DNA of 64,000 nucleotides, from contig CAWHJN010000001.1 in assembly GCA_963829705.1 (NCBI GenBank), positions 682,001 to 746,000 of the forward strand, written 5' to 3'. Position 1 is the first letter of the stretch. Each line of letters opens with the position of its first letter. The notes under the pieces were generated by a model that worked only from the letters and a program-made list of their open reading frames with translations, was not told where the DNA came from and did not search any database. This DNA comes from CAWHJN01 sp963829705. Lineage in GTDB: Bacteria > Bacteroidota > Rhodothermia > Rhodothermales > BA12. Positions 49,917 to 58,315 of this stretch are shown here, in pieces. Both the position numbers and the translations under genes were made by a program.

Positions 49917-52127
49917 ATGAGACACGCTACCCTCGTGGTGCTGTCCCTGCTGCTGGCCTCGACGGCCTGGGCGCAGAGCCGCACCTTCACCCTCGACGCG
50001 GACTTCGACGAAGGCACCCTCGTCAACGTCAACCACAATGCTCCCAACAACAACCAGTTACAGCTGAACACCTCAAGTGGCACGTTTCCCTTTATCTGGG
50101 TGGCGCTCTCGCAGCGCTGCACCATCGCGAAGGTCGACACCCGGACCGGGGCAATCCTGGGTGAGTACCGCACCATCGCTGATAATGTCGGCTGCAGCGA
50201 ATCCTCCCGCACGACGGTCGCCATCGACGGCAGCGTGTGGGTGGGCCACCGGGGTTCAGGCGGCGTGACGCATGTCGGGCTCGCCGAGTTGAACCAGTGC
50301 TTCGACCGCAACGGCAACGGGACGATCGAGACCTCGACCGGCTACGGCGATGTGATGCCGTGGCCGGGTGTTGCGCCGTCAAACGTGGCGACAGCAGCGG
50401 ATGAGTGCATTCTCCACCATGCCGACACGGACGCGCTCTCCTTTGGCGATACGCGCCACATGAGCATCGACGCCAGCAACAACCTGTGGGTCGGATCCTA
50501 TGTCAGCCGCCGGTTCGTGCGCGTCAACGGGGCCACGGGCGCCATCGACGCGGCGAGCCTCAAAACCGGCTTCTCCTGTGGCGGATATGGGGGTCTCATC
50601 GACAATGCAGGCGTCATATGGTCGGCAAACGGCGGCGGCACGGGCTTGCTGCGCTGGGACCCGAGTGCCCCGGATGTGGCGGGAGTCAACCCCAGATGCA
50701 TCAACGTTCCGGTCTACGGGCTGGCTATTGACCCGGCTGGATGGCTCTGGGTCAACGAGTTTGGCGCGAACGTGCGTAAAGTCAGCCCCGACGGCACTAC
50801 GATTCTCGGACCTTTCTCGAACGGATCTTCGACCGGTTCGCAGGGCCTCGCGGTAGACGGCAACGGGGACGTGTGGATCAGTTCTTCGCTCAACTGCGGA
50901 GGCGCGGGCTGCACCATCGGTCACCTGAAGAACGACGGCACGTTCGTCGGCAATGTGCCCAACCCGACGGGGGCTGGCAGCACCGGCATCTCGGTCGATG
51001 CCGACGGCAAGATCTGGAGCGCCAACCGCTCTGCGAACACCGCCACCCGTATCGACCCCACGCTCGGCCCGCTCGGTGCGGACGGCGTGACGCCGGTTGG
51101 TCAGGTAGACCTGACGGTCAACTTTCCCTCCACGCCAGGCCGTCCCCTGCCTTTTCCCTACAACTACAGCGACATGACGGGGGCGCAGCTTTTCAACAGC
51201 ACCGCTCCGCAGGGGTCGTGGACGGTAACGCTGGACGGCACCGACCCTGGCAAGATGTGGTCGTTGATCAGCTGGAACGCGAGCACGCTGGGGGGCAGCT
51301 CGCTCGTGGTCGAAGCCCGCGCCGCGGACACGCAGGCGGGCCTGGGCGCTGAAACCTACATGGCCGTCTCGAACGGCGGATCGCCGGGCGTGATGGGCCG
51401 CTTTATTCAGGTCAGGACGACGCTGCTCGCAGCGTCGGATGGGACGAGCCCGGTGCTCTTCGACCTCACCGTCTCAGCGCAGCCGCAAAATGGCTGCACC
51501 GACCCGGCGACGATGCCATCGTACGCCGGTGGCTACGTGCTCAACGCAGCGGGCACGCGGGCGTTTATCGTCGCCAACGCGCCCCAGGGGCTGACAAAGG
51601 CGCGGTTCTACAACACGACGAACCTGAACATTGGAGACCCCGAAACCGACAAAGAGAGCGGCACACCGCTGCCGGGCGTCTCGCGCGTGGGTGACACGTT
51701 CATGTTCGCAGGTGGCAGCGAACCAATGATGGCCTACTTCCCCGTCACGCCGGGGGCTGCCGGTACGCACGTCGCGTTCTTCCTCGAACTGATGGACACC
51801 TGCCAGCGCACCGTGGACGTCGACCCGGACTTCACGATCACGGGCCTCTCGCCGGACGAGGCGGTGGTGCTGACGCTCGAAGCAAACCAGCCCAACCCGT
51901 TCGCCGGTGAAACCGCCATCCGGTTCTCGCTGCCGGAGGCCGGGCACGTCACGCTGATGGTCTACGACGTGCTGGGCCGCGAGGTCGCCCGCCTGGCCGA
52001 CGGGCAGGTCGAGGCCGGCTGGCACACTGCCCTCCTCGACGCGGCATCGCTGCCGACGGGCCTGTACGTCTACCGCCTCACGACCACCGGGCGCACGCTC
52101 TCGCGCACGATGACACTCGCCCGCTGA
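49917..52127 (+). CDS. Secreted beta-propeller protein with T9SS sorting domain
   Basis: A protein of 736 residues with a signal peptide (MRHATLVVLSLLLASTAWAQ). About 350 residues of propeller repeats follow (TVAIDGSVWVGHRGSGGVTH, ISVDADGKIWSANRSANTAT, DPAGWLWVNEFG), of the NHL or streptogramin-lyase-like kind. One repeat holds an EF-hand-like Asp-rich loop (CFDRNGNGTIETSTGYGD) that may bind calcium. After two further beta domains comes a T9SS type A domain (NQPNPFAGETAIRFSLPEAG, YDVLGREVARLADG, LPTGLYVYRLTT). It is probably surface-exposed. A 47-codon RiPP-like gene follows 35 bases downstream in the same transcription unit. Confidence 0.85.
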   Translation: MRHATLVVLSLLLASTAWAQSRTFTLDADFDEGTLVNVNHNAPNNNQLQLNTSSGTFPFIWVALSQRCTIAKVDTRTGAILGEYRTIADNVGCSESSRTTVAIDGSVWVGHRGSGGVTHVGLAELNQCFDRNGNGTIETSTGYGDVMPWPGVAPSNVATAADECILHHADTDALSFGDTRHMSIDASNNLWVGSYVSRRFVRVNGATGAIDAASLKTGFSCGGYGGLIDNAGVIWSANGGGTGLLRWDPSAPDVAGVNPRCINVPVYGLAIDPAGWLWVNEFGANVRKVSPDGTTILGPFSNGSSTGSQGLAVDGNGDVWISSSLNCGGAGCTIGHLKNDGTFVGNVPNPTGAGSTGISVDADGKIWSANRSANTATRIDPTLGPLGADGVTPVGQVDLTVNFPSTPGRPLPFPYNYSDMTGAQLFNSTAPQGSWTVTLDGTDPGKMWSLISWNASTLGGSSLVVEARAADTQAGLGAETYMAVSNGGSPGVMGRFIQVRTTLLAASDGTSPVLFDLTVSAQPQNGCTDPATMPSYAGGYVLNAAGTRAFIVANAPQGLTKARFYNTTNLNIGDPETDKESGTPLPGVSRVGDTFMFAGGSEPMMAYFPVTPGAAGTHVAFFLELMDTCQRTVDVDPDFTITGLSPDEAVVLTLEANQPNPFAGETAIRFSLPEAGHVTLMVYDVLGREVARLADGQVEAGWHTALLDAASLPTGLYVYRLTTTGRTLSRTMTLAR

Positions 52128-52162
52128 GGCATTTCCTCTTGCCTTCCAAACGACACACGATC

Positions 52163-52306
52163 ATGAACACGATTCCCTATCCGCCGAGCGACAGGCCAAT
52201 CCCATCGCGGAAAACCTACGTCGCTCCCGACGTGCAACGTGGAGGCCACGTAGCGCAGGTCACGATGGGATCCATGGATCTCATCATCCCTAACGCACCA
52301 TCCTGA
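52163..52306 (+). CDS. Orphan small peptide with a lasso-type RiPP leader motif
   Basis: The ATG at 52163 opens 47 codons: N-terminus MNTIPYPPSDRPIPSRKTYV, C-terminus MGSMDLIIPNAPS. Residues 19-34 (YVAPDVQRGGHVAQVT) fit the lasso-peptide leader pattern YxxPxLxxxGxxxxxT at every fixed position (Val for Leu), and the Thr would be at -2 if the core began at Gly36. The proposed core GSMDLIIPNAPS has no Asp or Glu at positions 7-9, so a classic lasso ring cannot form as drawn. No precursor peptidase, PqqD-like or asparagine-synthetase-like maturation gene is in the window. The gene lies between a T9SS gene and a strong terminator. The leader match is direct; maturation is inference. Confidence 0.6.
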   Translation: MNTIPYPPSDRPIPSRKTYVAPDVQRGGHVAQVTMGSMDLIIPNAPS

Positions 52307-52329
52307 GCTTGCGCGCTACGTAGGGTGAG

Positions 52330-52362
52330 AGCCGGGCTGCCTCCAAGAGGGGTAGCCCGGCT
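52330..52362 (+). terminator. Terminator after the RiPP-like peptide gene
   Basis: AGCCGGGCT (52330-52338) pairs perfectly with AGCCCGGCT (52354-52362), extended inside by CC/GG, and is followed by TTCGCCTT. It lies 23 bases after the peptide stop and so closes the T9SS-peptide transcription unit. Confidence 0.8.
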
Positions 52363-52409
52363 TTCGCCTTCATGGCAAGATTTCTTCACAGCGTCGGCAC
52401 GGAGGCCGC

Positions 52410-52441
52410 TTGCCCTGCGGCGGGCATCCGGTGTAGTTTTG
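52410..52441 (+). promoter_or_regulatory. Bacteroidota-type promoter of tRNA-Ala
   Basis: TTG (52410-52412) is followed after 21 bases by TAGTTTTG (52434-52441), an exact TAnnTTTG -7 element. The predicted start point, six or seven bases downstream, falls on the first base of the tRNA at 52449, so the tRNA would be made with almost no 5' leader. Confidence 0.65.
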
Positions 52442-52448
52442 CGCGTCT

Positions 52449-52521
52449 GGGGCTATAGCTCAGTTGGTAGAGCGCTGCAATCGCACTGCAGAGGTCAGGA
52501 GTTCGAATCTCCTTAGCTCCA
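52449..52521 (+). tRNA. tRNA-Ala, anticodon CGC
   Basis: A full cloverleaf is visible: acceptor GGGGCTA/TAGCTCC with the G3-U70 wobble pair that marks alanine tRNAs, D arm GCTCAGTTGGTAGAGC, anticodon stem CTGCA/TGCAG with loop ATCGCAC (anticodon CGC, read at 52482-52484 or close to it), a five-base variable loop and T arm AGGAG-TTCGAAT-CTCCT. The discriminator is A. The 3' CCA is not encoded. It decodes GCG, a codon used heavily in this GC-rich genome. Confidence 0.95.
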
Positions 52522-52528
52522 CTCCCCA

Positions 52529-52571
52529 AAACGGCCCGGAATCATGCAAATGCAGCGATTCCGGGCCGTTT
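52529..52571 (+). terminator. Terminator after tRNA-Ala
   Basis: AAACGGCCCGGAATC (52529-52543) pairs perfectly over 15 bases with GATTCCGGGCCGTTT (52557-52571). It begins eight bases after the tRNA. The stem is far stronger than the short T-run that follows (TTTC). Confidence 0.85.
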
Positions 52572-52734
52572 CTGCGTTCGGGTCTTGCGGACGTACACGG
52601 AGCCTGTGGTGGGAAGCGAAGGCGTGTGCAACACGTAACACAACCGCTGCGGGTGCCATGCCGCCCACGTTTGCAGCGTGCCGTATCGTAGAGGCTGCGC
52701 TCGCGTCCCTTCCTCCCTCTCTTCTCCGATCCGC

Positions 52735-53532
52735 ATGGGTTTCCGTTCGTCGCCCGGCTCGTCCTCGTTCCTGCACGAGATGCTCGTCCGCACGGGCGAG
52801 CTGTGGGGGTTTGTGGTCGAGTTTTTCAAGCGCTTCTGGCGGCCTCCGTTCGAGTTCCGCGAGCTCATCCGGCAGATGGACGAGGCGGGCACCAAGAGCT
52901 TCGTGCTCACGGCCGTGACGGGCATCTCGATCGGCGTCGTGATGGCGATGCAGAGCCGGGGCACGCTCGCCCGCTTCGGCGCCGAGGCGGTGCTGCCGAG
53001 TATGCTGTCGCTGTCGATCTTCAAGGAGATCGGGCCGGTGATCACGAGCCTCGTGCTGGCCGGGCGGCTGGGCGCGGGCATCGGGGCCGAGATCGGGTCG
53101 ATGCGCGTGACGGAGCAGATCGACGCCCTCGAAGTGGCGGCCCTCAAACCGTTCCACTACCTCGTCATCACGCGTGTGCTGGCGTGTGTGATCGTCTTCC
53201 CCATCCTGACGATCTGGACAGACTGCATCGCCATGTTCGGCGGCTACCTCGAAAGCCTGCTCTCGTCGGGCATGGACTACCGCGTCTTCATCTCCACTGC
53301 CTTCGAGTCGCTGCGCCTGTCAGACCTGACCGTGGACACGGGCAAGACGGCCATCTTCGGCTTTATCGTGGGCATCGTGAGTTCGTACCTGGGCTACAAC
53401 GTGCGCGGCGGCACGCGCGAGGTGGGGCAGGCGGCCATGCAGTCGGTCGTGATCTCGTCGCTGCTGGTGCTGCTGGCCGACGTGATGGTGGTCCGCATTT
53501 CGCTGACGATCTTCGGTGACGTTTCCGGCTGA
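52735..53532 (+). CDS. mlaE: MlaE-type ABC transporter permease
   Basis: The membrane permease of an MCE/Mla phospholipid transporter; 265 residues with about five helices. Conserved parts are RQMDEAGTKSFVLTAVTGIS, LVLAGRLGAGIGAEIGSMRV and TEQIDALEVAALKPFHYLV. The ATG at 52735 starts the homology and is preceded by CCTTCCTCCCTCTCTTCTCC. Three bases separate its stop from mlaF. In Gram-negative bacteria this system moves phospholipids between the membranes and helps keep outer-membrane asymmetry. No mlaA, mlaB or mlaC genes are adjacent, as is normal for the short Bacteroidota operon. Confidence 0.92.
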   Translation: MGFRSSPGSSSFLHEMLVRTGELWGFVVEFFKRFWRPPFEFRELIRQMDEAGTKSFVLTAVTGISIGVVMAMQSRGTLARFGAEAVLPSMLSLSIFKEIGPVITSLVLAGRLGAGIGAEIGSMRVTEQIDALEVAALKPFHYLVITRVLACVIVFPILTIWTDCIAMFGGYLESLLSSGMDYRVFISTAFESLRLSDLTVDTGKTAIFGFIVGIVSSYLGYNVRGGTREVGQAAMQSVVISSLLVLLADVMVVRISLTIFGDVSG

Positions 53533-53535
53533 ACC

Positions 53536-54354
53536 ATGCCCCACGACCCCTCCTTCCCTTCCCCGCAGCCCGTCGGCTCCGGCCCCCCACCCGACGACGT
53601 CGCCATCGAGTTCCGCGACCTGCATAAAGGCTTCGGCGACAAACGCGTGCTCGAAGGCGTTTCGATGTCTATTCCCAAGGGCAAATCGGCCGTCGTGATG
53701 GGCGGCTCGGGCACGGGCAAGAGCGTCACCATCAAGCACGTCGTGCAACTGCTCAAGCCCGACGAGGGCGAGATCTGGGTCCTGGGCCAGCGCGTGGACG
53801 AACTCGGTCAGGACGCGATGGACAAGCTGCGCCTCAGAATCGGCTACCTCTTTCAGGGCGGCGCGCTATTCGACTCGATGACCGTCTTCGAGAACATGAG
53901 CTTCATTCTCGAACGCCACACCGACATGGACGAGGACGAGCGGCGGGCGCGCATCGAGGAGCTGCTGAGGTGGGTGAACCTCGAAGACACCGGCGGCCAG
54001 TACCCGTCCGAGTTGTCCGGTGGCCAGAAAAAGCGCATCGGGCTGGCGCGCTCGATCATCCTCGAACCCGACGTGATGCTCTACGACGAGCCCACGACGG
54101 GCCTCGACCCCATCTCCGTCCGCTCGGTGTCCGAACTCATCATCCGGCTGCGCGACGAGCGTGGCATCACGTCGATTGCCATCACGCACGACCTGCTGTG
54201 CGCCGAGATGATCGCCGATTACGTGTATTTTCTCAACGACGGGCGTTTTGTCGCCGAGGGCACCATCGACGAGGTGCGGAACGCCGACGACGCCTACGTC
54301 CGCAGCTTCTTCGGAGCCGACATCCTCGCCGCCGACGCTCCTTCCAACGCGTGA
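53536..54354 (+). CDS. mlaF: MlaF-type ABC transporter ATPase
   Basis: A 272-residue ATPase with Walker A GGSGTGKSVTIKHV, Q-loop YLFQGGALFDSMTVFENM (a pattern specific to MlaF), signature LSGGQKKRIGLARSI, Walker B VMLYDEPTTGLDPIS and switch His in AITHDLLCAE. About 20 residues of Pro-rich sequence precede the domain. It powers the MlaE/MlaD complex. The gene lies three bases after mlaE and 46 bases before mlaD. Confidence 0.95.
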   Translation: MPHDPSFPSPQPVGSGPPPDDVAIEFRDLHKGFGDKRVLEGVSMSIPKGKSAVVMGGSGTGKSVTIKHVVQLLKPDEGEIWVLGQRVDELGQDAMDKLRLRIGYLFQGGALFDSMTVFENMSFILERHTDMDEDERRARIEELLRWVNLEDTGGQYPSELSGGQKKRIGLARSIILEPDVMLYDEPTTGLDPISVRSVSELIIRLRDERGITSIAITHDLLCAEMIADYVYFLNDGRFVAEGTIDEVRNADDAYVRSFFGADILAADAPSNA

Positions 54355-54400
54355 GCCGCCCCGCGACCCGCCTTTTCCCTCTTTTCAACTCCTCCCCGGT

Positions 54401-55468
54401 ATGTCTCGACAGGCACGTGTAGGGCTTCTGGTTCTGGCCGGCCTCGCGCTGTTCATGGCGGCGCTCTTCATCCTCGCGCAGCAGACGTTTTTGCTGTCAG
54501 GTACCTTCCAGATGAAGTCCACCTTTTACAACGTCGCGGGCCTCTTGCCCGGCGCCTCGGTGCAGTACCAGGGCGTGAACGTGGGGCGCGTCGAGGAAAT
54601 CCGGCTGCCCGAGCGGCCCGGCGGCAAGATCGTCGTCGAGATGGCAGTCAAGAGCGAAGTGCGCCACCTCATCCGCTACAGTACCCAGGCGCAGGTGGAG
54701 ACGGACGGGCTCGTGGGCAACATGATCATCACGCTCATCTCGGGCGACCCGGACTCGGACCCGCTGCCCGAGAACGGCGAACTGCCCGGCATCGAGCCTT
54801 TCTCGATCACGACGGTGACGGAGCGGGCGCTCTCGTCGGTCCAGCGGTTCAACCAGGCGGCAGAGACGCTCGAACTCATCATGCAGGACGTCCGCAACGG
54901 CGAGGGCACCATCGGGCGTTTTCTCTACGACCCGGCGCTCTACACGTCGCTCGTGCAAACGGCCAACCGGACGGGCGCGCTCATGGAGCGGCTGGGCGAA
55001 GATGCCTCCCGGCTCGTCGCCATCGCGCAGGAGACGACGGTGGGCGTGGACTCGATCTTCTCGAAGATCAACAGCGGCGACGGCTCGCTGGCACTGCTGC
55101 TCAACGACGACGAACTCTACAACACGTTTCTGCGCGCCTCCGACACGCTCCTCACCATCACGGGCGACATCCGCAGCGTGACGCGCAACACGGAGGAGAT
55201 GACGGCGTGGGGAGCCGTGGCGGCCTTCCGGGTAGCCGAACTCACCGAGGCGGCCAAGACCAACTTCCTCTTCAAGCGTTATTTCGAGGAGCGCGGCTAC
55301 GTGGAGCAGGCACCGTTCGAGATCCGCGAACAGGCCATCCGGGCCTCGCACCGCGAGATCGAGGAGGAGCGGCGCAAACTCTACGAGTGGGAGCAGCGCC
55401 TGCGCGCCCTCGAAGCCTCGCTGCGCGCCGCCGCCCCCGATTCGCTCGTCGTGCCGCCCGGGCAGTAG
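54401..55468 (+). CDS. mlaD: MlaD-like MCE-domain substrate-binding protein
   Basis: One N-terminal membrane helix (RVGLLVLAGLALFMAALFIL) is followed by an MCE domain (TFYNVAGLLPGASVQYQGVN, VGRVEEIRLP), then a helical C-terminal half that ends in a charged coiled coil (HREIEEERRKLYEWEQRLRA). The 355 residues are longer than E. coli MlaD and resemble the longer MCE proteins of other phyla, in which the C-terminal helices form a tunnel. It should sit on the periplasmic side of MlaE and carry lipids. The ATG at 54401 follows a CTTTTCAACTCCTCCCCGGT leader. Confidence 0.9.
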   Translation: MSRQARVGLLVLAGLALFMAALFILAQQTFLLSGTFQMKSTFYNVAGLLPGASVQYQGVNVGRVEEIRLPERPGGKIVVEMAVKSEVRHLIRYSTQAQVETDGLVGNMIITLISGDPDSDPLPENGELPGIEPFSITTVTERALSSVQRFNQAAETLELIMQDVRNGEGTIGRFLYDPALYTSLVQTANRTGALMERLGEDASRLVAIAQETTVGVDSIFSKINSGDGSLALLLNDDELYNTFLRASDTLLTITGDIRSVTRNTEEMTAWGAVAAFRVAELTEAAKTNFLFKRYFEERGYVEQAPFEIREQAIRASHREIEEERRKLYEWEQRLRALEASLRAAAPDSLVVPPGQ

Positions 55469-55564
55469 CGTGGGGAGCTACGGCAGGCGTGGAGGTAGGC
55501 GCAGTGCGCTGCTACTTCTACGCTCTAACTTCCGCGCTCCGACCTCCGACCTCCCCCCGTTCCC

Positions 55565-56920
55565 GTGAACCTGCAACCTGAAGACCACTCGCCCTCGACG
55601 CGCCGCGTGGCGCTCGAAACCGTGCTGGCGGCCGGCGGCCTGGCGCTGTTTCTGGTGATGCTCTACGAGATGCACACGCCGGTGGGCGAAGGGGTGTTCA
55701 TCACCCCGCCGCTGATCGCGGGCGCGGGGGCGCTGCTGCTCTGGCCGCTACGCAAGATGGTTGCCGGGCGTGCCATTCTGGTTTCGGGCGGGCTGCTGTT
55801 CCTGTTGTGGGCCATCCGGCAACTCGCGGGCATTCTGGTGCCGTTCGCCATCGTGTACCTGCTGGCGTACCTGCTGGAGCCGGCGGTGTCGTGGCTGCGC
55901 CGCCGCTTCGCCCTGCCACGCTGGCTGTCGGCGCTCGGCTTCGTGGTGCTCGTGCTGGGTCTGCTGACGCTACTGGTGGTGCTGCTCGTGCCCCGCCTCG
56001 TCTCCGAAATCGGAGCCTTTGGCGCACGCCTGGTAGACCTCGTGCCACGCGCGCAGGAGTGGGTGGCCTCGTCGCCCCTCGTCGCCAAACTGGACCAGAA
56101 CGGGCTGATCGAGGGCAACGAGTTGGTGACGCAGATCGCCGCGAGCGTGCAGACGATGGCCACCAACGCGACGGGTTCGCTGCCGACACTCATCAACGGG
56201 CTGCTGGCGCAGGTGGGGGCGCTGCTGGGCACGCTGACGCTGCTGACCGTGCTGCCGGTGGTGCTCTACTACCTGCTCAAGGATTACCCCTTCATCACGC
56301 GCCGCGTGATCGAGGTCTTCCCCACCCTCGACGGGCGGCGCGACTACCTCGTGCGCGCCGGGGGCATCGTGGGCAGCTACCTGCGCGGCCAGCTCATCAT
56401 CGCCGCCATCGCCGCCTTCAACATCGCGGTGCTGCTGAGCATCTTCGGCTTTCCCTTCGCCGTGTTGATGGGACTGGTGGCGGGGCTGCTCAGTCTCATC
56501 CCCAACATCGGCGCGCTCGTGACGATGATCCTCGGCGTGGCCGTCGCGCTCATCTTCGGCGACCCGATGCTCAAAGACCTCATCGTGGTGGTGGCCGTAC
56601 TGCTGGGGCAGTCGCTGCTCGAAGGCAGCATCCTCTCGCCCACCATCCTGAGCAACCAGGTGGGCCTGCATCCCGTGCTCATCATCCTGTCGCTGTTCGT
56701 CTTCGGCTTCTTCATGGGCGTCTTCGGCCTCTTCATCGCCGTGCCGCTGACGGCGCTGCTGATGACGTTCTACAAGACGTACCGCGAAGAGATGACGCTC
56801 GACCTGAAGCAGTTCGAGGACGACACCTCCACCATCCGCCCGGCGTTCACCACCTTTACCACGTTCTCGCGCACCGACGAGGTGCCGGAAATTACCGACG
56901 CCGAGCTACGCCGAGTCTGA
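55565..56920 (+). CDS. AI-2E family (UPF0118) transporter
   Basis: A membrane protein of 451 residues with about eight helices. Family motifs are RQLAGILVPFAIVYLLAYLL, the P-x-LYYLLKDYPFI region, GGIVGSYLRGQLIIAAIAAF and NIGALVTMILGVAVAL, with the C-terminal VFGFFMGVFGLFIAVPLTAL. Members have been linked to autoinducer-2 export or sodium/proton antiport; nothing here decides between them. The start is the GTG at 55565, directly after a run of CCGACCTCCGACCTCCCCCC. Its C-terminal tail is soluble and acidic. Confidence 0.9.
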   Translation: MNLQPEDHSPSTRRVALETVLAAGGLALFLVMLYEMHTPVGEGVFITPPLIAGAGALLLWPLRKMVAGRAILVSGGLLFLLWAIRQLAGILVPFAIVYLLAYLLEPAVSWLRRRFALPRWLSALGFVVLVLGLLTLLVVLLVPRLVSEIGAFGARLVDLVPRAQEWVASSPLVAKLDQNGLIEGNELVTQIAASVQTMATNATGSLPTLINGLLAQVGALLGTLTLLTVLPVVLYYLLKDYPFITRRVIEVFPTLDGRRDYLVRAGGIVGSYLRGQLIIAAIAAFNIAVLLSIFGFPFAVLMGLVAGLLSLIPNIGALVTMILGVAVALIFGDPMLKDLIVVVAVLLGQSLLEGSILSPTILSNQVGLHPVLIILSLFVFGFFMGVFGLFIAVPLTALLMTFYKTYREEMTLDLKQFEDDTSTIRPAFTTFTTFSRTDEVPEITDAELRRV

Positions 56921-57047
56921 CGCCGACCCCACACCGGACGGCGACGACACGCCCTGAAGGCTGCTGGCGGGTGATGGTTGGTTTTGGTGCCCCCACTCAG
57001 TCAACCCGACCAACCAGAGGGGCGTCTCGCGTGGCGGGATACACTCC

Positions 57048-58199
57048 ATGCCATTAACCCATCTCCCCGTGCCCTTCACCCTCCTCCACACCGACGTCGC
57101 TACCGACGCCCGCCTGGGGCGGCTCGAAACGGCGCACGGCGTCATCGAGACGCCCATCTTCATGCCCGTAGGCACGGTGGGCAGCGTCAAGGGCGTCTCG
57201 CCTGCGGAACTGCGCGCTGACGTGCAGGCACAGATCATCCTCGGCAATACGTACCACCTGTTCCTGCGGCCCGGCACCCCTCTGCTCGAACAGGCGGGCG
57301 GACTGCACCGCTTCATGGGCTGGGACGGCCCCATCCTGACCGACTCGGGCGGCTTTCAGGTGTTTTCGCTCGCCGAGCGGCGCAAGCTCACCGAAGAGGG
57401 CGTGCGCTTCCAGAGCCACATTGACGGCTCGTACCACCTGTTCACGCCCGAAAACGTCGTGGATACGCAGCGCCTCATCGGCTCCGACATCATGATGGTG
57501 CTCGACGAGTGCCCGCCCGGTACCTCCGACGAAGCGTACGCGCGGTCGTCGAACGCGCTGACGCTGCGCTGGGCCGAGCGCGCCCGCGCACACTTCGACC
57601 GGACCGCGCCGCGCTACGGATACGAGCAGGCGCTCTTCGGCATCGTGCAGGGCGTGACGTATCCCGACGTGCGGCGGGCGTCGGCGCGAGCGCTCGTGGA
57701 CCTCGATTTTCCCGGCTACGCCATCGGTGGGCTGTCGGTGGGCGAGAGCGCCGAAGACATGTACGCGATGGTCGAGGTGGTCAACGCCGTCCTGCCCGCG
57801 CGCAAGCCACGCTACCTCATGGGCGTGGGCACGCCCGCCAACCTCATCGAAAACGTCGCGCGCGGCGTCGATATGTTCGACTGCGTGATGCCGACGCGCA
57901 ACGGGCGCAACGGGATGCTCTTCACGACCGAAGGCATCGTGAACATCCGCAACAAGAAGTGGCAGGCTGATTTCTCGCCGCTCGACCCCGGCCTCGACCG
58001 CTACGCATCGCAGGCGTTCACGAAGGCGTACGTCCGCCATCTTTTCGTGGCGAACGAACTCCTCGGCCTGCGCCTCGCGTCGCTGCAGAACCTGGGCTTC
58101 TACCTCTGGCTGATGGACGAGATGCGGCAGGCGCTGCGCGAAGAGCGCTTCGATGCCTGGCGGCGCGAGTGGCTGCCGCGCGTGAGCCATCGGATGTGA
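57048..58199 (+). CDS. tgt: Queuine tRNA-ribosyltransferase
   Basis: It swaps guanine 34 for a queuosine precursor in GUN tRNAs. The 383-residue TIM barrel has the base-catalytic Asp in ILTDSGGFQVFSL, GIVQGVTYPDVRRASA, GGLSVGES and the nucleophilic Asp in MFDCVMPTRNGRNGMLF. The usual zinc site (CxCxxC...H) is changed: where others have D-C-x-C-x-x-C the sequence reads PGLDRYASQAFTKAYVRHL, so all three Cys are absent while the His stays. This matches what I recall of other Bacteroidota Tgt proteins. The start at 57048 follows a CCAACC-containing leader. Confidence 0.92.
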   Translation: MPLTHLPVPFTLLHTDVATDARLGRLETAHGVIETPIFMPVGTVGSVKGVSPAELRADVQAQIILGNTYHLFLRPGTPLLEQAGGLHRFMGWDGPILTDSGGFQVFSLAERRKLTEEGVRFQSHIDGSYHLFTPENVVDTQRLIGSDIMMVLDECPPGTSDEAYARSSNALTLRWAERARAHFDRTAPRYGYEQALFGIVQGVTYPDVRRASARALVDLDFPGYAIGGLSVGESAEDMYAMVEVVNAVLPARKPRYLMGVGTPANLIENVARGVDMFDCVMPTRNGRNGMLFTTEGIVNIRNKKWQADFSPLDPGLDRYASQAFTKAYVRHLFVANELLGLRLASLQNLGFYLWLMDEMRQALREERFDAWRREWLPRVSHRM

Positions 58200-58206
58200 G
58201 AGGGGG

Positions 58207-58272
58207 GGTTGGTTGGGTTGATTGAGATAATGGGGTCGGACATCGAGTCGGGTAGCCAACCATCCAACCACC
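58207..58272. repeat. GGTTGG/CCAACC inverted repeat after tgt
   Basis: GGTTGGTTGGGTTG (58207-58220) and CCAACCATCCAACCACC (58256-58272) can pair around 35 bases. It belongs to the same family as the region before der (42517-42620). It may end the tgt transcript, but there is no T-run. Confidence 0.55.
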
Positions 58273-58315
58273 AACAAACACAGTAGGCTGCCCCGCTTGC
58301 GGGAGCCGGAGCCGG

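Noticed and set aside
52163..52306. Calling the small peptide a true lasso peptide
   Set aside because: The core has no Asp or Glu at positions 7-9 and no maturation enzymes are present, so only the leader resemblance is claimed.
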